A stretch of 64,000 nucleotides of DNA from Fasciola hepatica. Its lineage: Eukaryota; Platyhelminthes; Trematoda; Plagiorchiida; Fasciolidae. The notes under the pieces are model-generated. The model did no database searches, was not told the origin of the DNA, and saw only the letters and a list, made by a program, of their open reading frames with translations. Each line of letters begins with the position of its first letter. Position 1 is the stretch's first letter. Position numbers and translations under genes: made by a program. This document shows, in pieces, positions 1-10,285 of the stretch. The stretch lies in contig CANUEZ040000196.1 in the NCBI GenBank assembly GCA_948099385.1, positions 1,409,001-1,473,000 of the forward strand. The letters are read 5' to 3'.

Positions 1-121
1 TGTGCGAGAATTTGGTTGTTACCGTTCAAAGCGAAAGCGAAAGCCGAAGCCAATTTGGGGATTGTGCTATATCATGTATTGTATATGTTGAACAAAGCGT
101 TCAGACCGATATCGGATAGCC
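1..121. repeat. Partial satellite monomer at left edge
   Basis: The 3' part of a unit, beginning in TGTGCGAGAATTTGG and running through the AAAGCG microrepeat to AGCC. It carries the GACCGATATCGG allele, which contains a 10-bp palindrome at 106-115 that most copies lack because they read GACCCATATCGG. The array therefore continues to the left of the window. Confidence 0.95.
28..51. repeat. AAAGCG purine-rich microrepeat within the monomer
   Basis: Four hexamers in a row, AAAGCG, AAAGCG, AAAGCC and GAAGCC, form a 24-bp purine-rich tract. It is present in essentially every unit. The base before it alternates between GTTCAAAG and GTTGAAAG. Point variants include GAAATCCGAAG (before 6475, 9017, 10709 and 13670), GCCGTAGCC (several units in 1.3-19.5 kb), GAAAACCGAAG (before 61919 and 63192) and GAATCCGATTT (before 48770 and 51315). 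These variants are good markers of duplicated blocks. Confidence 0.9.
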
Positions 122-162
122 TTGTGGTTTGGGTGTTCGACTGACATTCGTTCACCCCAACC

Positions 163-188
163 CTTGTTCGTGTCTCCGAGTGGGCTCT
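163..188. other. Hypervariable patch of the monomer with multiple haplotypes
   Basis: The stretch after CACCCCAAC exists in distinct forms: TTCGTGTCCCCGTATGGGC (commonest), TTCGTGTCTCCGAGTGGGC, TTATTGTCCCCGAGCGGGA, TTCGTGTCTCCGAGCGCGTT (35628, 36051, 37325), TTCTTGTCTGCGGGTGGGTT (42412, 47500, 50043) and TTCGTGTCTCTGAGTGGGC (18690, 19961, 26735, 29277). Hybrid forms join the start of one to the end of another (20807, 22501, 57255). The flanks stay nearly constant, so the patches appear to have moved between units as short conversion tracts. Confidence 0.85.
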
Positions 189-226
189 GTCCATGTGCAA
201 TGCTCATGATTCCCTTAGCGGATCAA

Positions 227-238
227 ACAGCTGTACAG
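227..238. other. Overlapping palindromes ACAGCTGT / CTGTACAG in the monomer
   Basis: Two 8-bp perfect palindromes share the CTGT, giving CAGCTG and TGTACA sites in every normal unit. I noticed exceptions only at 7011 (CTGTTCAG), 31500 (AGCTCTACAG, both palindromes lost) and 61607 (CTGTGCAG). The sites predict a monomer-length digestion ladder. CAGCTG is also a generic E-box, but no binding role is shown. Confidence 0.8.
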
Positions 239-544
239 TGCTTCCATAATTTACAATGGTCAGTTCAGTGTTCAAGCTGCATGGAGAATCATATTATACA
301 AATCTACTCTGCTACTGCTCTATTGCATTGTATGAGCAATCTGTGTGGATTGTTCATAAGGGAATGCCTTGGTTTTACTTAGGCCCATAAATAGAGAAGT
401 GATGGAACATAGGATTGGATCGGTGTGCGAGAATTCGGTTGTTACCGTTCAAAGCGAAAGCGAAAGCCGAAGCCAATTAGGGGATTGTGCTATATCATGT
501 AGTGTATATGTTGAACAAAGCGTTCAGACCCATATGGGATAGCC

Positions 545-3500
545 TTGTGGTTTGGGTGTTCGACTGACATTCGTTCACCCCAACCCTTGTTCGTGTCCCC
601 GTATGGGCTCTGTCCATGTGCAATGCTCATCATTCCCTTAGCGGATCAAACAGCTGTACAGTGCTTCCATAATTTTCAATGGTCAGTTCAGTGTTCAAGC
701 TGCATGGAAAATCATATTATACAAATCTACTCTGCTACTGCTCTATTGCATTGTATGAGCGATCTGTGTGGATTGTTCATAAGGGAATGCCTTGGTTTTA
801 CTTAGGCCCATAAATAGAGAAGTGATGGAACATAGGATTGGATCGGTGTGCGAGAATTCGGTTGTTACCGTTCAAAGCGAAAGCGAAAGCCGAAGCCAAT
901 TTGGGGATTGTGCTATATCATGTAGTGTATATGTTGAACAAAGCGTTCAGACCCATATCGGATAGCCTTGTGGTTTGGGTGTTCGACTGACATTCGTTCA
1001 CCCCAACCCTTGTTCGTGTCCCCGTATGGGCTCTGTCCATGTGCAATGCTCATCATTCCCTTAGCGGATCAAACAGCTGTACAGTGCTTCCATAATTTTC
1101 AATGGTCAGTTCCGTGGTCAAGCTGCATGGAGAATCATATTATACAAATCTACTCTGCTACTGCTCTATTGCATTGTATGAGCAATCTGTGTGGGGATTG
1201 TTCATAAGGGAATGCCTTGGTTTTACTTGGGCCCATAAATAGAGAAGTGATGGAACATAGGATTGGATCGGTGTGCGAGAATTTGGTTGTTACCGTTCAA
1301 AGCGAAAGCGAAAGCCGTAGCCAATTTGGGGATTGTGCTATATCATGTAGTGTATATGTTGAACAAGGCGTTCAGACCGATATCGGATAGCCTTGTGGTT
1401 TGGGTGTTCGACTGACATTCGTTCACCCCAAACTTTGTTATTGTCCCCGAGCGGGATCTGTCCATGTGCAATGCTCATGATTCCCTTAGCGGATCAAACA
1501 GCTGTACAGTGCTTCCATAATTTTCAATGGTCAGTTCAGTGTTCAAGCTGCATGGAGAATCATATTATACAAATCTACTCTGCTACTGCTCTACTGCATT
1601 GTATGAGCAATCTGTGTGGATTGTTCATAAGGGAATGCCTTGGTTTTACTTAGGCCCATAAATAGAGAAGTGATGGAACATAGGATTGGATCGGTGTGCG
1701 AGAATTTGGTTGTTACCGTTCAAAGCGAAAGCGAAAGCCGAAGCCAATTTGGTGATTGTGCTATATCATGTAGTGTATATGTTGAACAAAGCGTTGAGAC
1801 CCATATCGGATAGCCTTGTGGTTTGGGTGTACGACTGACATTCGTTCACCCCAACCCTTGTTCGTGTCCCCGTATGGGCTCTGTCCATGTGCAATGCTCA
1901 TGATTCCCTTAGCGGATCAAACAGCTGTACAGTGCTTCCATAATTTTCAATGGTCAGTTCCGTGGTCAAGCTGCATGGAGAATCATATTATACAAATCTA
2001 CCCTGCTACTGCTCTATTGCATTGTATGAGCAATCTGTGTGGATTGTTCATAAGGGAATGCCTTGGTTTTACTTAGGCCCATAAATAGAGAAGTGATGGA
2101 ACATCGGATTGGATCGATGTGCGAGAATTTGGTTGTTACCGTTGAAAGCGAAAGCGAAAGCCGAAGCCAATTTGGGGATTGTGCTATATCATGTAGTGTA
2201 TATGTTGAACAAAGCGTTCAGACCCATATCGGATAGCCTTGTGATATGGGTGTACGACTGACATTCGTTCACCCCAACCCTTGTTCGTGTCCCCGTATGG
2301 GCTCTGTCCATGTGCAATGCTCATGATTCCCTTAGCGGATCAAACAGCTGTACAGTGCTTCCATAATTTTCAATGGTCAGTTCAGTGTTCAAGCTGCATG
2401 GAGAATCATATCATACAAATCTAATCTGCTACTGCTCTATTGCATTGTTTGAGCAATCTGTGTGGATTGTTCATAAGGGAATGCCTTGGTTTTACTTAGG
2501 CCCATAAATAGAGAGGTGATGGAATATAGGATTGGATCGGTGTGCGAGAATTTGGTTGTTACCGTTGAAAGCGAAAGCGAAAGCCGAAGCCAATTTGGGG
2601 ATTGTGCTATATCATGTAGTGCATATGTTGAACAAAGCGTTGAGACCCATATCGGATAGCCTTGTGGTTTGGGTGTTCGACTGACATTCGTTCACCCCAA
2701 CCCTTGTTATTGTCCCCGAGCGGGATCTGTCCATGTGCAATGCTCATGATTCCCTTAGCGGATCAAACAGCTGTACAGTGCTTCCATAATTTTCAATGGT
2801 CAGTTCCGTGGTCAAGCTGCATGGAGAATCATATTATACAAATCTACTCTGCTACTGCTCTATTGCATTGTATGAGCAATCTGTGTGGATTGTTCATAAG
2901 GGAATGCTTTGGTTTTACCTAGGCCCATACATAGAGAAGTGATGGAACATCGGATGGGATCGATGTGCGAGAATTTGGTTGTTACCGTTGAAAGCGAAAG
3001 CGAAAGCCGAAGCCAACTTGGGGATTGTGCTATATCATGTAGTGTATATGTTGAACAAAGCTTTGAGACCCATATCGGATAGCCTTGTGATATGGGTGTA
3101 CGACTGACATTCGTTCACCCCAACCCTTGTTCGTGTCCCCGTATGGGCTCTGTCCATGTGCAATGCTCATGATTCCCTTAGCGGATCAGACAGCTGTACA
3201 GTGCTTCCATAATTTTCAATGGTCAGTTCAGTGTTCAAGCTGCATGGAGAATCATATTATACAAATCTACTCTGCTACTGCTCTATTGCATTGTATGAGC
3301 AATCTGTGTGGATTGTTCATAAGGGAATGCCTTGGTTTTACTTAGGCCCATAAATAGAGAAGTGATGGAACATAGGATTGGATCGGTGTGCGAGAATTTG
3401 GTTGTTACCGTTGAAAGCGAAAGCGAAAGCCGAAGCCAATTTGGGGATTGTGCTATATCATGTATTGTATATGTTGAACAAAGCGTTCAGACCCATATCG

Positions 3501-6500
3501 GATAGCCTTGTGGTTTGGGTGTTCGACTGACATTCGTTCACCCCAACCCTTGTTCGTGTCCCCGTATGGGCTCTGTCCATGTGCAATGCTCATGATTCCC
3601 TTAGCGGATCAAACAGCTGTACAGTGCTTCCATAATTTTCAACGGTCAGTTCCGTGGTCAAGCTGCATGGAAAATCATATTATACAAATCTACTCTGCTA
3701 CTGCTCTATTGCATTGTTTGAGCAATCTGTGTGTGGATTGTTCATAAGGGAATGCCTTGGTTTTACTTAGGCCCATAAATAGAGAAGTGATGGAACATAG
3801 GATTGGATCGGTGTGCGAGAATTTGGTTGTTACCGTTGAAAGCGAAAGCGAAAGCCGAAGCCAATTTGGGGATTGTGCTATATCATGTAGTGTATATGTT
3901 GAACAAAGCGTTGAGACCCATATCGGATAGCCTTGTGGTTTGGGTGTACGACTGACATTCGTTCACCCCAACCCTTGTTCGTGTCCCCGTATGGGCTCTG
4001 TCCATGTGCAATGCTCATGATTCCCTTAGCGGATCAAACAGCTGTACAGTGCTTCCATAATTTTCAATGGTCAGTTCAGTGTTCAAGCTGCATGGAAAAT
4101 CATATTATACAAATCTACTCTGCTACTGCTCTATTGCATTGTATGAGCAATCTGTGTGGATTGTTCATAAGGGAATGCCTTGGTTTTACTTAGGCCCATA
4201 CATAGAGAAGTGATGGAACATAGGATTGGATCGATGTGCGAGAATTTGGTTGTTACCGTTGAAAGCGAAAGCGAAAGCCAAAGCCAACTTGGGGATTGTG
4301 CTATATCATGTAGTGTATATGTTGAACAAAGCGTTCAGACCCATATCGGATAGCCTTGTGATATGGGTGTACGACTGACATTCGTTCACCCCAACCCTTG
4401 TTCGTGTCCCCGTATGGGCTCTGTCCATGTGCAATGCTCATGATTCCCTTAGCGGATCAAACAGCTGTACAGTGCTTCCATAATTTTCAATGGTCAGTTC
4501 CGTGGTCAAGCTGCATGGAGAATCATATTATACAAATCTACTCTGCTACTGCTCTATTGCATTGTATGAGCAATCTGTGTGGATTGTTCATAAGGGAATG
4601 CCTTGGTTTTACTTAGGCCCATAAATAGAGAAGTGATGGAACATAGGATTGGATCGGTGTGCGAGAATTTGGTTGTTACCGTTGAAAGCGAAAGCGAAAG
4701 CCGAAGCCAATTTGGGGATTGTGCTATATCATGTATTGTATATGTTGAACAAAGCGTTCAGACCCATATGGGATAGCCTTGTGGTTTGGGTGTTCGACTG
4801 ACATTCGTTCACCCCAACCCTTGTTCGTGTCCCCGTATGGGCTCTGTCCATCTGCAATGCTCATGATTCCCTTAGCGGATCAAACAGCTGTACAGTGCTT
4901 CCATAATTTTCAATGGTCAGTTCAGTGTTCAAGCTGCATGGAGAATCATATTATACAAATCTACTCTGCTACTGCTCTATTGCATTGTATGAGCAATCTG
5001 TGTGGGGATTGTTCATAGGGGAATGCCTTGGTTTTACTTAGGCCCATAAATAGAGAAGTGATGGAACATAGGATTGGATCGGTGTGCGAGAATTTGGTTG
5101 TTACCGTTCAAAGCGAAAGCGAAAGCCGAAGCCAATTTGGGGATTGTGCTATATCATGTAGTGTATATGTTGAACAAAGCGTTGAGACCCATATCGGATA
5201 GCCTTGTGGTTTGGGTGTTCGACTGACATTCGTTCACCCCAACATTTGTTATTGTCCCCGAGCGGGCTCTGTCCATGTGCAATGCTCATGATTCCTTTAG
5301 CGGATCAAACAGCTGTACAGTGCTTCCATAATTTTCAATGGTCAGTTCAGTGTTCAAGCTGCATGGAGAATCATATTATACAAATCTACTCTGCTACTGC
5401 TCTATTGCATTGTTTGAGCAATCTGTGTGGGGATTGTTCATATGGGAATGCCTTGGTTTTACTTAGGCCCATAAATAGAGAAGTGATGGAACATAGGATT
5501 GGATCGATGTGCGAGAATTTGGTTGTTACCGTTGAAAGCGAAAGCGAAAGCCGAAGCCAATTTGGGGATTGTGCTATATCATGTAGTATATATGTTGAAC
5601 AAAGCTTTGAGACCCATATCGGATAGCCTTGTGATATGGGTGTACGACTGACATTCGTTCACCCCAACCCTTGTTCGTGTCCCCGTATGGGCTCTGTCCA
5701 TGTGCAATGCTCATGATTCCCTTAGCGGATCAAACAGCTGTACAGTGCTTCCATAATTTTCAATGGTCAGTTCCGTGGTCAAGCTGCATGGACAATCATA
5801 TTATACAAATCTACTCTGCTACTGCTCTATTGCATTGCATGAGCAATCTGTGTGGATTGTTCATAAGGGAATGCCTTGGTTTTACTTAGGCCCATAAATA
5901 GAGAAGTGATGGAACATAGGATTGGATCGGTGTGCGAGAATTTGGTTGTTACCGTTCAAAGCGAAAGCGAAAGCCGAAGCCAATTTGGGGATTGTGCTAT
6001 ATCAAGTAGTGTATATGTTGAACAAAGCGTTCAGACCCATATCGGATAGCCTTGTGGTTTGGGTGTTCGACTGACATTCGTTCACCCCAACCCTTGTTCG
6101 TGTCCCCGTATGGGCTCTGTCTATGTGCAATGCTCATCATTCCCTTAGCGGATCAAACAGCTGTACAGTGCTTCCATAATTTTCAATGGTCAGTTCAGTG
6201 TTCAAGCTGCATGGAGAATCATATTATACAAATCTACTCTGCTACTGCTCTATTGCATTGTATGAGCGATCTGTGTGGATTGTTCATAAGGGAATGCCTT
6301 GGTTTTACTTAGGCCCATAAATAGAGAAGTGATGGAACATAGGATTGGATCGGTGTGCGAGAATTCGGTTGTTACCGTTGAAAGCGAAAGCGAAATCCGA
6401 AGCCAATTTGGGGATTGTGCTATATCATGTAGTGTATATGTTGAACAAAGCGTTCAGACCCATATCGGATAGCCTTGTGGTTTGGGTGTTCGACTGACAT

Positions 6501-8593
6501 TCGTTCACCCCAACCCTTGTTCGTGTCCCCGTATGGGCTCTGTCCATGTGCAATGCTCATCATTCCCTTAGCGGATCAAACAGCTGTACAGTGCTTCCAT
6601 AATTTTCAACGGTCAGTTCCGTGGTCAAGCTGCATGGAAAATCATATTATAAAAATCTACTCTGCTACTGCTCTATTGCATTGTATGAGCGATCTGTGTG
6701 GATTGTTCATAAGGGAATGCCTTGGTTTTACTTAGGCCCATAAATAGAGAAGTGATGGAACATAGGATTGGATCGGTGTGCGAGAATTTGGTTGTTACCG
6801 TTCAAAGCGAAAGCGAAAGCCGAAGCCAATTTGGGGATTGTGCTATATCATGTAGTGTATATGTTGAACAAAGCGTTGAGACCCATTTCGGATAGCCTTG
6901 TGATTTGGGTGTTCGACTGACATTCGTTCACCCCAACCCTTGTTCGTGTCCCCGTATGGGCTCTGTCCATCTGCAATGCTCATGATTCCCTTAGCGGATC
7001 AAACAGCTGTTCAGTGCTTCCATAATTTTCAATGGTCAGTTCAGTGTTCAAGCTGCATGGAGAATCATATTATACAAATCTACTCTGCTACTGCTCTATT
7101 GCATTGTATGAGCAATCTGTGTGGGGATTGTTCATAGGGGAATGCCTTGGTTTTACTTGGGCCCATAAATAGAGAAGTGATGGAACATAGGATTGGATCG
7201 GTGTGCGAGAATTTGGTTGTTACCGTTGAAAGCGAAAGCGAAAGCCGAAGCCAATTTGGGGATTGTGCTATATCATGTAGTGTATATGTTGAACAAAGCT
7301 TTGAGACCCATATCGGATAGCCTTGTGATATGGGTGTACGACTGACATTCGTTCACCCCAACCCTTGTTCGTGTCCCCGTATGGGCTCTGTCCGTGTGCA
7401 ATGCTCATGATTCCCTTAGCGGATCAAACAGCTGTACAGTGCTTCCATAATTTTCAATGGTCAGTTCAGTGTTCAAGCTGCATGGAGAATCATATTATAC
7501 AAATCTACTCTGCTACTGCTCTATTGCATTGTTTGAGCAATCTGTGTGTGGATTGTTCATAAGGGAATGCCTTGGTTTTACTTAGGCCCATAAATAGAGA
7601 AGTGATGGAACATAGGATTGGATCGGTGTGCGAGAATTTGGTTGTTACCGTTGAAAGCGAAAGCGAAAGCCGAAGCCAATTTGGGGATTGTGCTATATCA
7701 TGTAGTGTATATGTTGAACAAAGCGTTCAGACCCATATCGGATAGCCTTGTGATATGGGTGTACGACTGACATTCGTTCACCCCAACCCTTGTTCGTGTC
7801 TCCGAGTGGGCTCTGTCCATCTGCAATGCTCATGATTCCCTTAGCGGATCAAACAGCTGTACAGTGCTTCCATAATTTTCAATGGTCAGTTCCGTGGTCA
7901 AGCTGCATGGAAAATCATATTATACAAATCTACTCTGCTACTGCTCTATTGCATTGTATGAGCAATCTGTGTGGATTGTTCATAAGGGAATGCCTTGGTT
8001 TTACTTAGGCCCATAAATAGCGAAGTGATGGAACATAGGATTGGATCGATGTGCGAGAATTTGGTTGTTACCGTTGAAAGCGAAAGCGAAAGCCGAAGCC
8101 AATTTGGGGATTGTGCTATATCATGTAGTATATATGTTGAACAAAGCTTTGAGACCCATATCGGATAGCCTTGTGATATGGGTGTACGACTGACATTCGT
8201 TCACCCCAACCCTTGTTCGTGTCCCCGTATGGGCTCTGTCCATGTGCAATGCTCATGATTCCCTTAGCGGATCAAACAGCTGTACAGTGCTTCCATAATT
8301 TTCAATGGTCAGTTCCGTGGTCAAGCTGCATGGACAATCATATTATACAAATCTATTCTGCTACTGCTCTATTGCATTGCATGAGCAATCTGTGTGGATT
8401 GTTCATAAGGGAATGCCTTGGTTTTACTTAGGCCCATAAATAGAGAAGTGATGGAACATAGGATTGGATCGGTGTGCGAGAATTTGGTTGTTACCGTTCA
8501 AAGCGAAAGCGAAAGCCGAAGCCAATTTGGGGATTGTGCTATATCATGTAGTGTATATGTTGAACAAAGCGTTCAGACCCATATCGGATAGCC
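545..8593. repeat. Monomer block I: mixed types with GTGATATGGGTGTACG units
   Basis: Units start at 545, 968, 1393, 1816, 2239, 2662, 3085, 3508, 3933, 4356, 4779, 5204, 5629, 6052, 6475, 6898, 7323, 7748 and 8171. Those at 2239, 3085, 4356, 5629, 7323, 7748 and 8171 have the GTGATATGGGTGTACG start, which also removes the upstream part of the open frame. Six units (968, 3508, 4779, 5204, 6898, 7323) carry the +2-bp allele. TTATTGTCCCCGAGCGGG patches occur at 1393, 2662 and 5204. The fused 140-codon frame at 5204-5626 is a read-through into the next unit and not a gene. Confidence 0.9.
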
Positions 8594-9016
8594 TTGTGGT
8601 TTGGGTGTTCGACTGACATTCGTTCACCCCAACCCTTGTTCGTGTCCCCGTATGGGCTCTGTCCATGTGCAATGCTCATCATTCCCTTAGCGGATCAAAC
8701 AGCTGTACAGTGCTTCCATAATTTTCAATGGTCAGTTCAGTGTTCAAGCTGCATGGAAAATCATATTATACAAATCTACTCTGCTACTGCTCTATTGCAT
8801 TGTATGAGCGATCTGTGTGGATTGTTCATAAGGGAATGCCTTGGTTTTACTTAGGCCCATAAATAGAGAAGTGATGGAACATAGGATTGGATCGGTGTGC
8901 GAGAATTTGGTTGTTACCGTTGAAAGCGAAAGCGAAATCCGAAGCCAATTTGGGGATTGTGCTATATCATGTATTGTGTATGTTGAACAAAGCGTTCAGA
9001 CCGATATCGGATAGCC
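5629..9016. repeat. 6-monomer echo: units 5629-6474 and 8171-9016
   Basis: The units at 5629 and 8171, 2542 bp apart, share several private variants: CATGTAGTATATATG before them... and in the body TGGACAATCATATT plus GCATTGCATGAGC. The following units, 6052 and 8594, are also alike (CTCATCATTCCC and GAGCGATCTG). This indicates a past duplication with a 6-monomer period. The intervening units do not match as well, so the HOR has since been disrupted. Confidence 0.75.
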
Positions 9017-10285
9017 TTGTGGTTTGGGTGTTCGACTGACATTCGTTCACCCCAACCTTTGTTATTGTCCCCGAGCGGGATCTGTCCATGTGCAATGCTC
9101 ATGATTCCCTTAGCGGATCAAACAGCTGTACAGTGCTTCCATAATTTTCAATGGTCAGTTCCGTGGTCAAGCTGCATGGAGAATCATATTATACAAATCT
9201 ACTCTGCTACTGCTCTATTGCATTGTATGAGCAATCTGTGTGGATTGTTCATAAGGGAATGCCTTGGTTTTACTTAGGCCCATAAATAGAGAAGTGATGG
9301 AACATAGAATTGGATCGGTGTGCGAGAATTTGGTTGTTACCGTTCAAAGCGAAAGCGAAAGCCGAAGCCAATTTGGGGATTGTGCTATATCATGTAGTGT
9401 ATATGTTGAACAAAGCTTTGAGACCCATATCGGATAGCCTTGTGGTTTGGGTGTTCGACTGACATTCGTTCACCCCAACCCTTGTTCGTGTCTCCGAGTG
9501 GGCTCTGTCCATGTGCAATGCTCATGATTCCCTTAGCGGATCAAACAGCTGTACAGTGCTTCCATAATTTTCAATGGTCAGTTCCGTGGTCAAGCTGCAT
9601 GGAGAATCATATTATACAAATCTTCTCTGCTACTGCTCTATTGCATTGTATGAGCGATCTGTGTGGATTGTTCATAAGGGAATGCCTTGGTTTTACTTAG
9701 GCCCATAAATAGAGAAGTGATGGAACATAGGATTGGATCGGTGTGCGAGAATTTGGTTGTTACCGTTCAAAGCGAAAGCGAAAGCCGAAGCCAATTTGGG
9801 GATTGTGCTATATCATGTAGTGTATATGTTGAAGAAAGCGTTCAGACCCATATCGGATAGCCTTGTGGTTTGGGTGTTCGACTGACATTCGTTCACCCCA
9901 ACCCTTGTTCGTGTCTCCGAGTGGGCTCTGTCCATGTGCAATGCTCATGATTCCCTTAGCGGATCAAACAGCTGTACAGTGCTTCCATAATTTTCAATGG
10001 TCAGTTCAGTGTTCAAGCTGCATGGAGAATCATATTATACAAATCTACTCTGCTACTGCTCTATTGCATTGTATGAGCAATCTGTGTGGATTGTTCATAA
10101 GGGAATGCCTTGGTTTTACTTAGGCCCATAAATAGAGAGGTGATGGAATATAGGATTGGATCGGTGTGCGAGAATTTGGTTGTTACCGTTGAAAGCGAAA
10201 GCGAAAGCCGAAGCCAATTTGGGGATTGTGCTATATCATGTAGTGTATATGTTGAACAAAGCGTTCAGACCCATATCGGATAGCC

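Larger units (their letters stand above)
122..382 (+). other. Recurrent open frame inside each monomer, judged non-coding
   Basis: An 86-codon frame opens with TTG. The first in-frame ATG is at 200, leaving 60 codons with about six cysteines. Equivalent frames occur in most units. I do not call a gene for four reasons. The long version needs a non-ATG start. The 2-bp length switch changes the C-terminus in 57 of 150 units. A TAC-to-TAA change truncates it in at least 13 units. Some copies read through to a later stop. No signal peptide, known domain or upstream conserved control region is evident, and the spaces between frames are as conserved as the frames. The frame looks like a by-product of a homogeneous repeat. 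A transcribed small peptide cannot be excluded from sequence alone. Confidence 0.85.
122..544. repeat. First complete monomer, used as reference map (423 bp)
   Basis: Landmarks in order, all present in nearly every copy: the variable start TTGTGGTTTGGGTG (122-135); TTCGACTGACATTCG; the hypervariable patch (163-188); CCATGTGCAATGCTCATGA; the overlapping palindromes ACAGCTGTACAG (227-238); the CAGTGTTC/CCGTGGTC two-state site near 265; ATCATATTATACAAATC; the CTACTCTGCTACTGCTC pyrimidine-rich stretch; the 423/425 length switch at GTGTGGATTG (about 344-353); AGGCCCATAAATAGAG; then the GTTACCGTTCAAAGCG microrepeat block and GTGCTATATCATGTA before the next unit. This copy has the GTCTCCGAGTGGGCTC patch allele and the AATTTACAATGG variant. 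Confidence 0.95.

Noticed and set aside
135..190. CENP-B box
   Set aside because: TTCGACTGACATTCG has the TTCG and central A but no CGGG. TTGTCCCCGAGCGGG has the CGGG but not the TTCG or the A. No unit I read has a full match.
540..567. Pol III A-box (TAGCCTTGTGG) and B-box (TGTTCGACTGA) as a tRNA or SINE promoter
   Set aside because: The A-box match is good, but the B-box has several mismatches, the two are only 6 bp apart, and no tRNA cloverleaf can be drawn.
5204..5626. A 140-codon frame as a longer gene
   Set aside because: It exists only because a +2-bp allele and a TATGGG variant let the frame run into the next unit.
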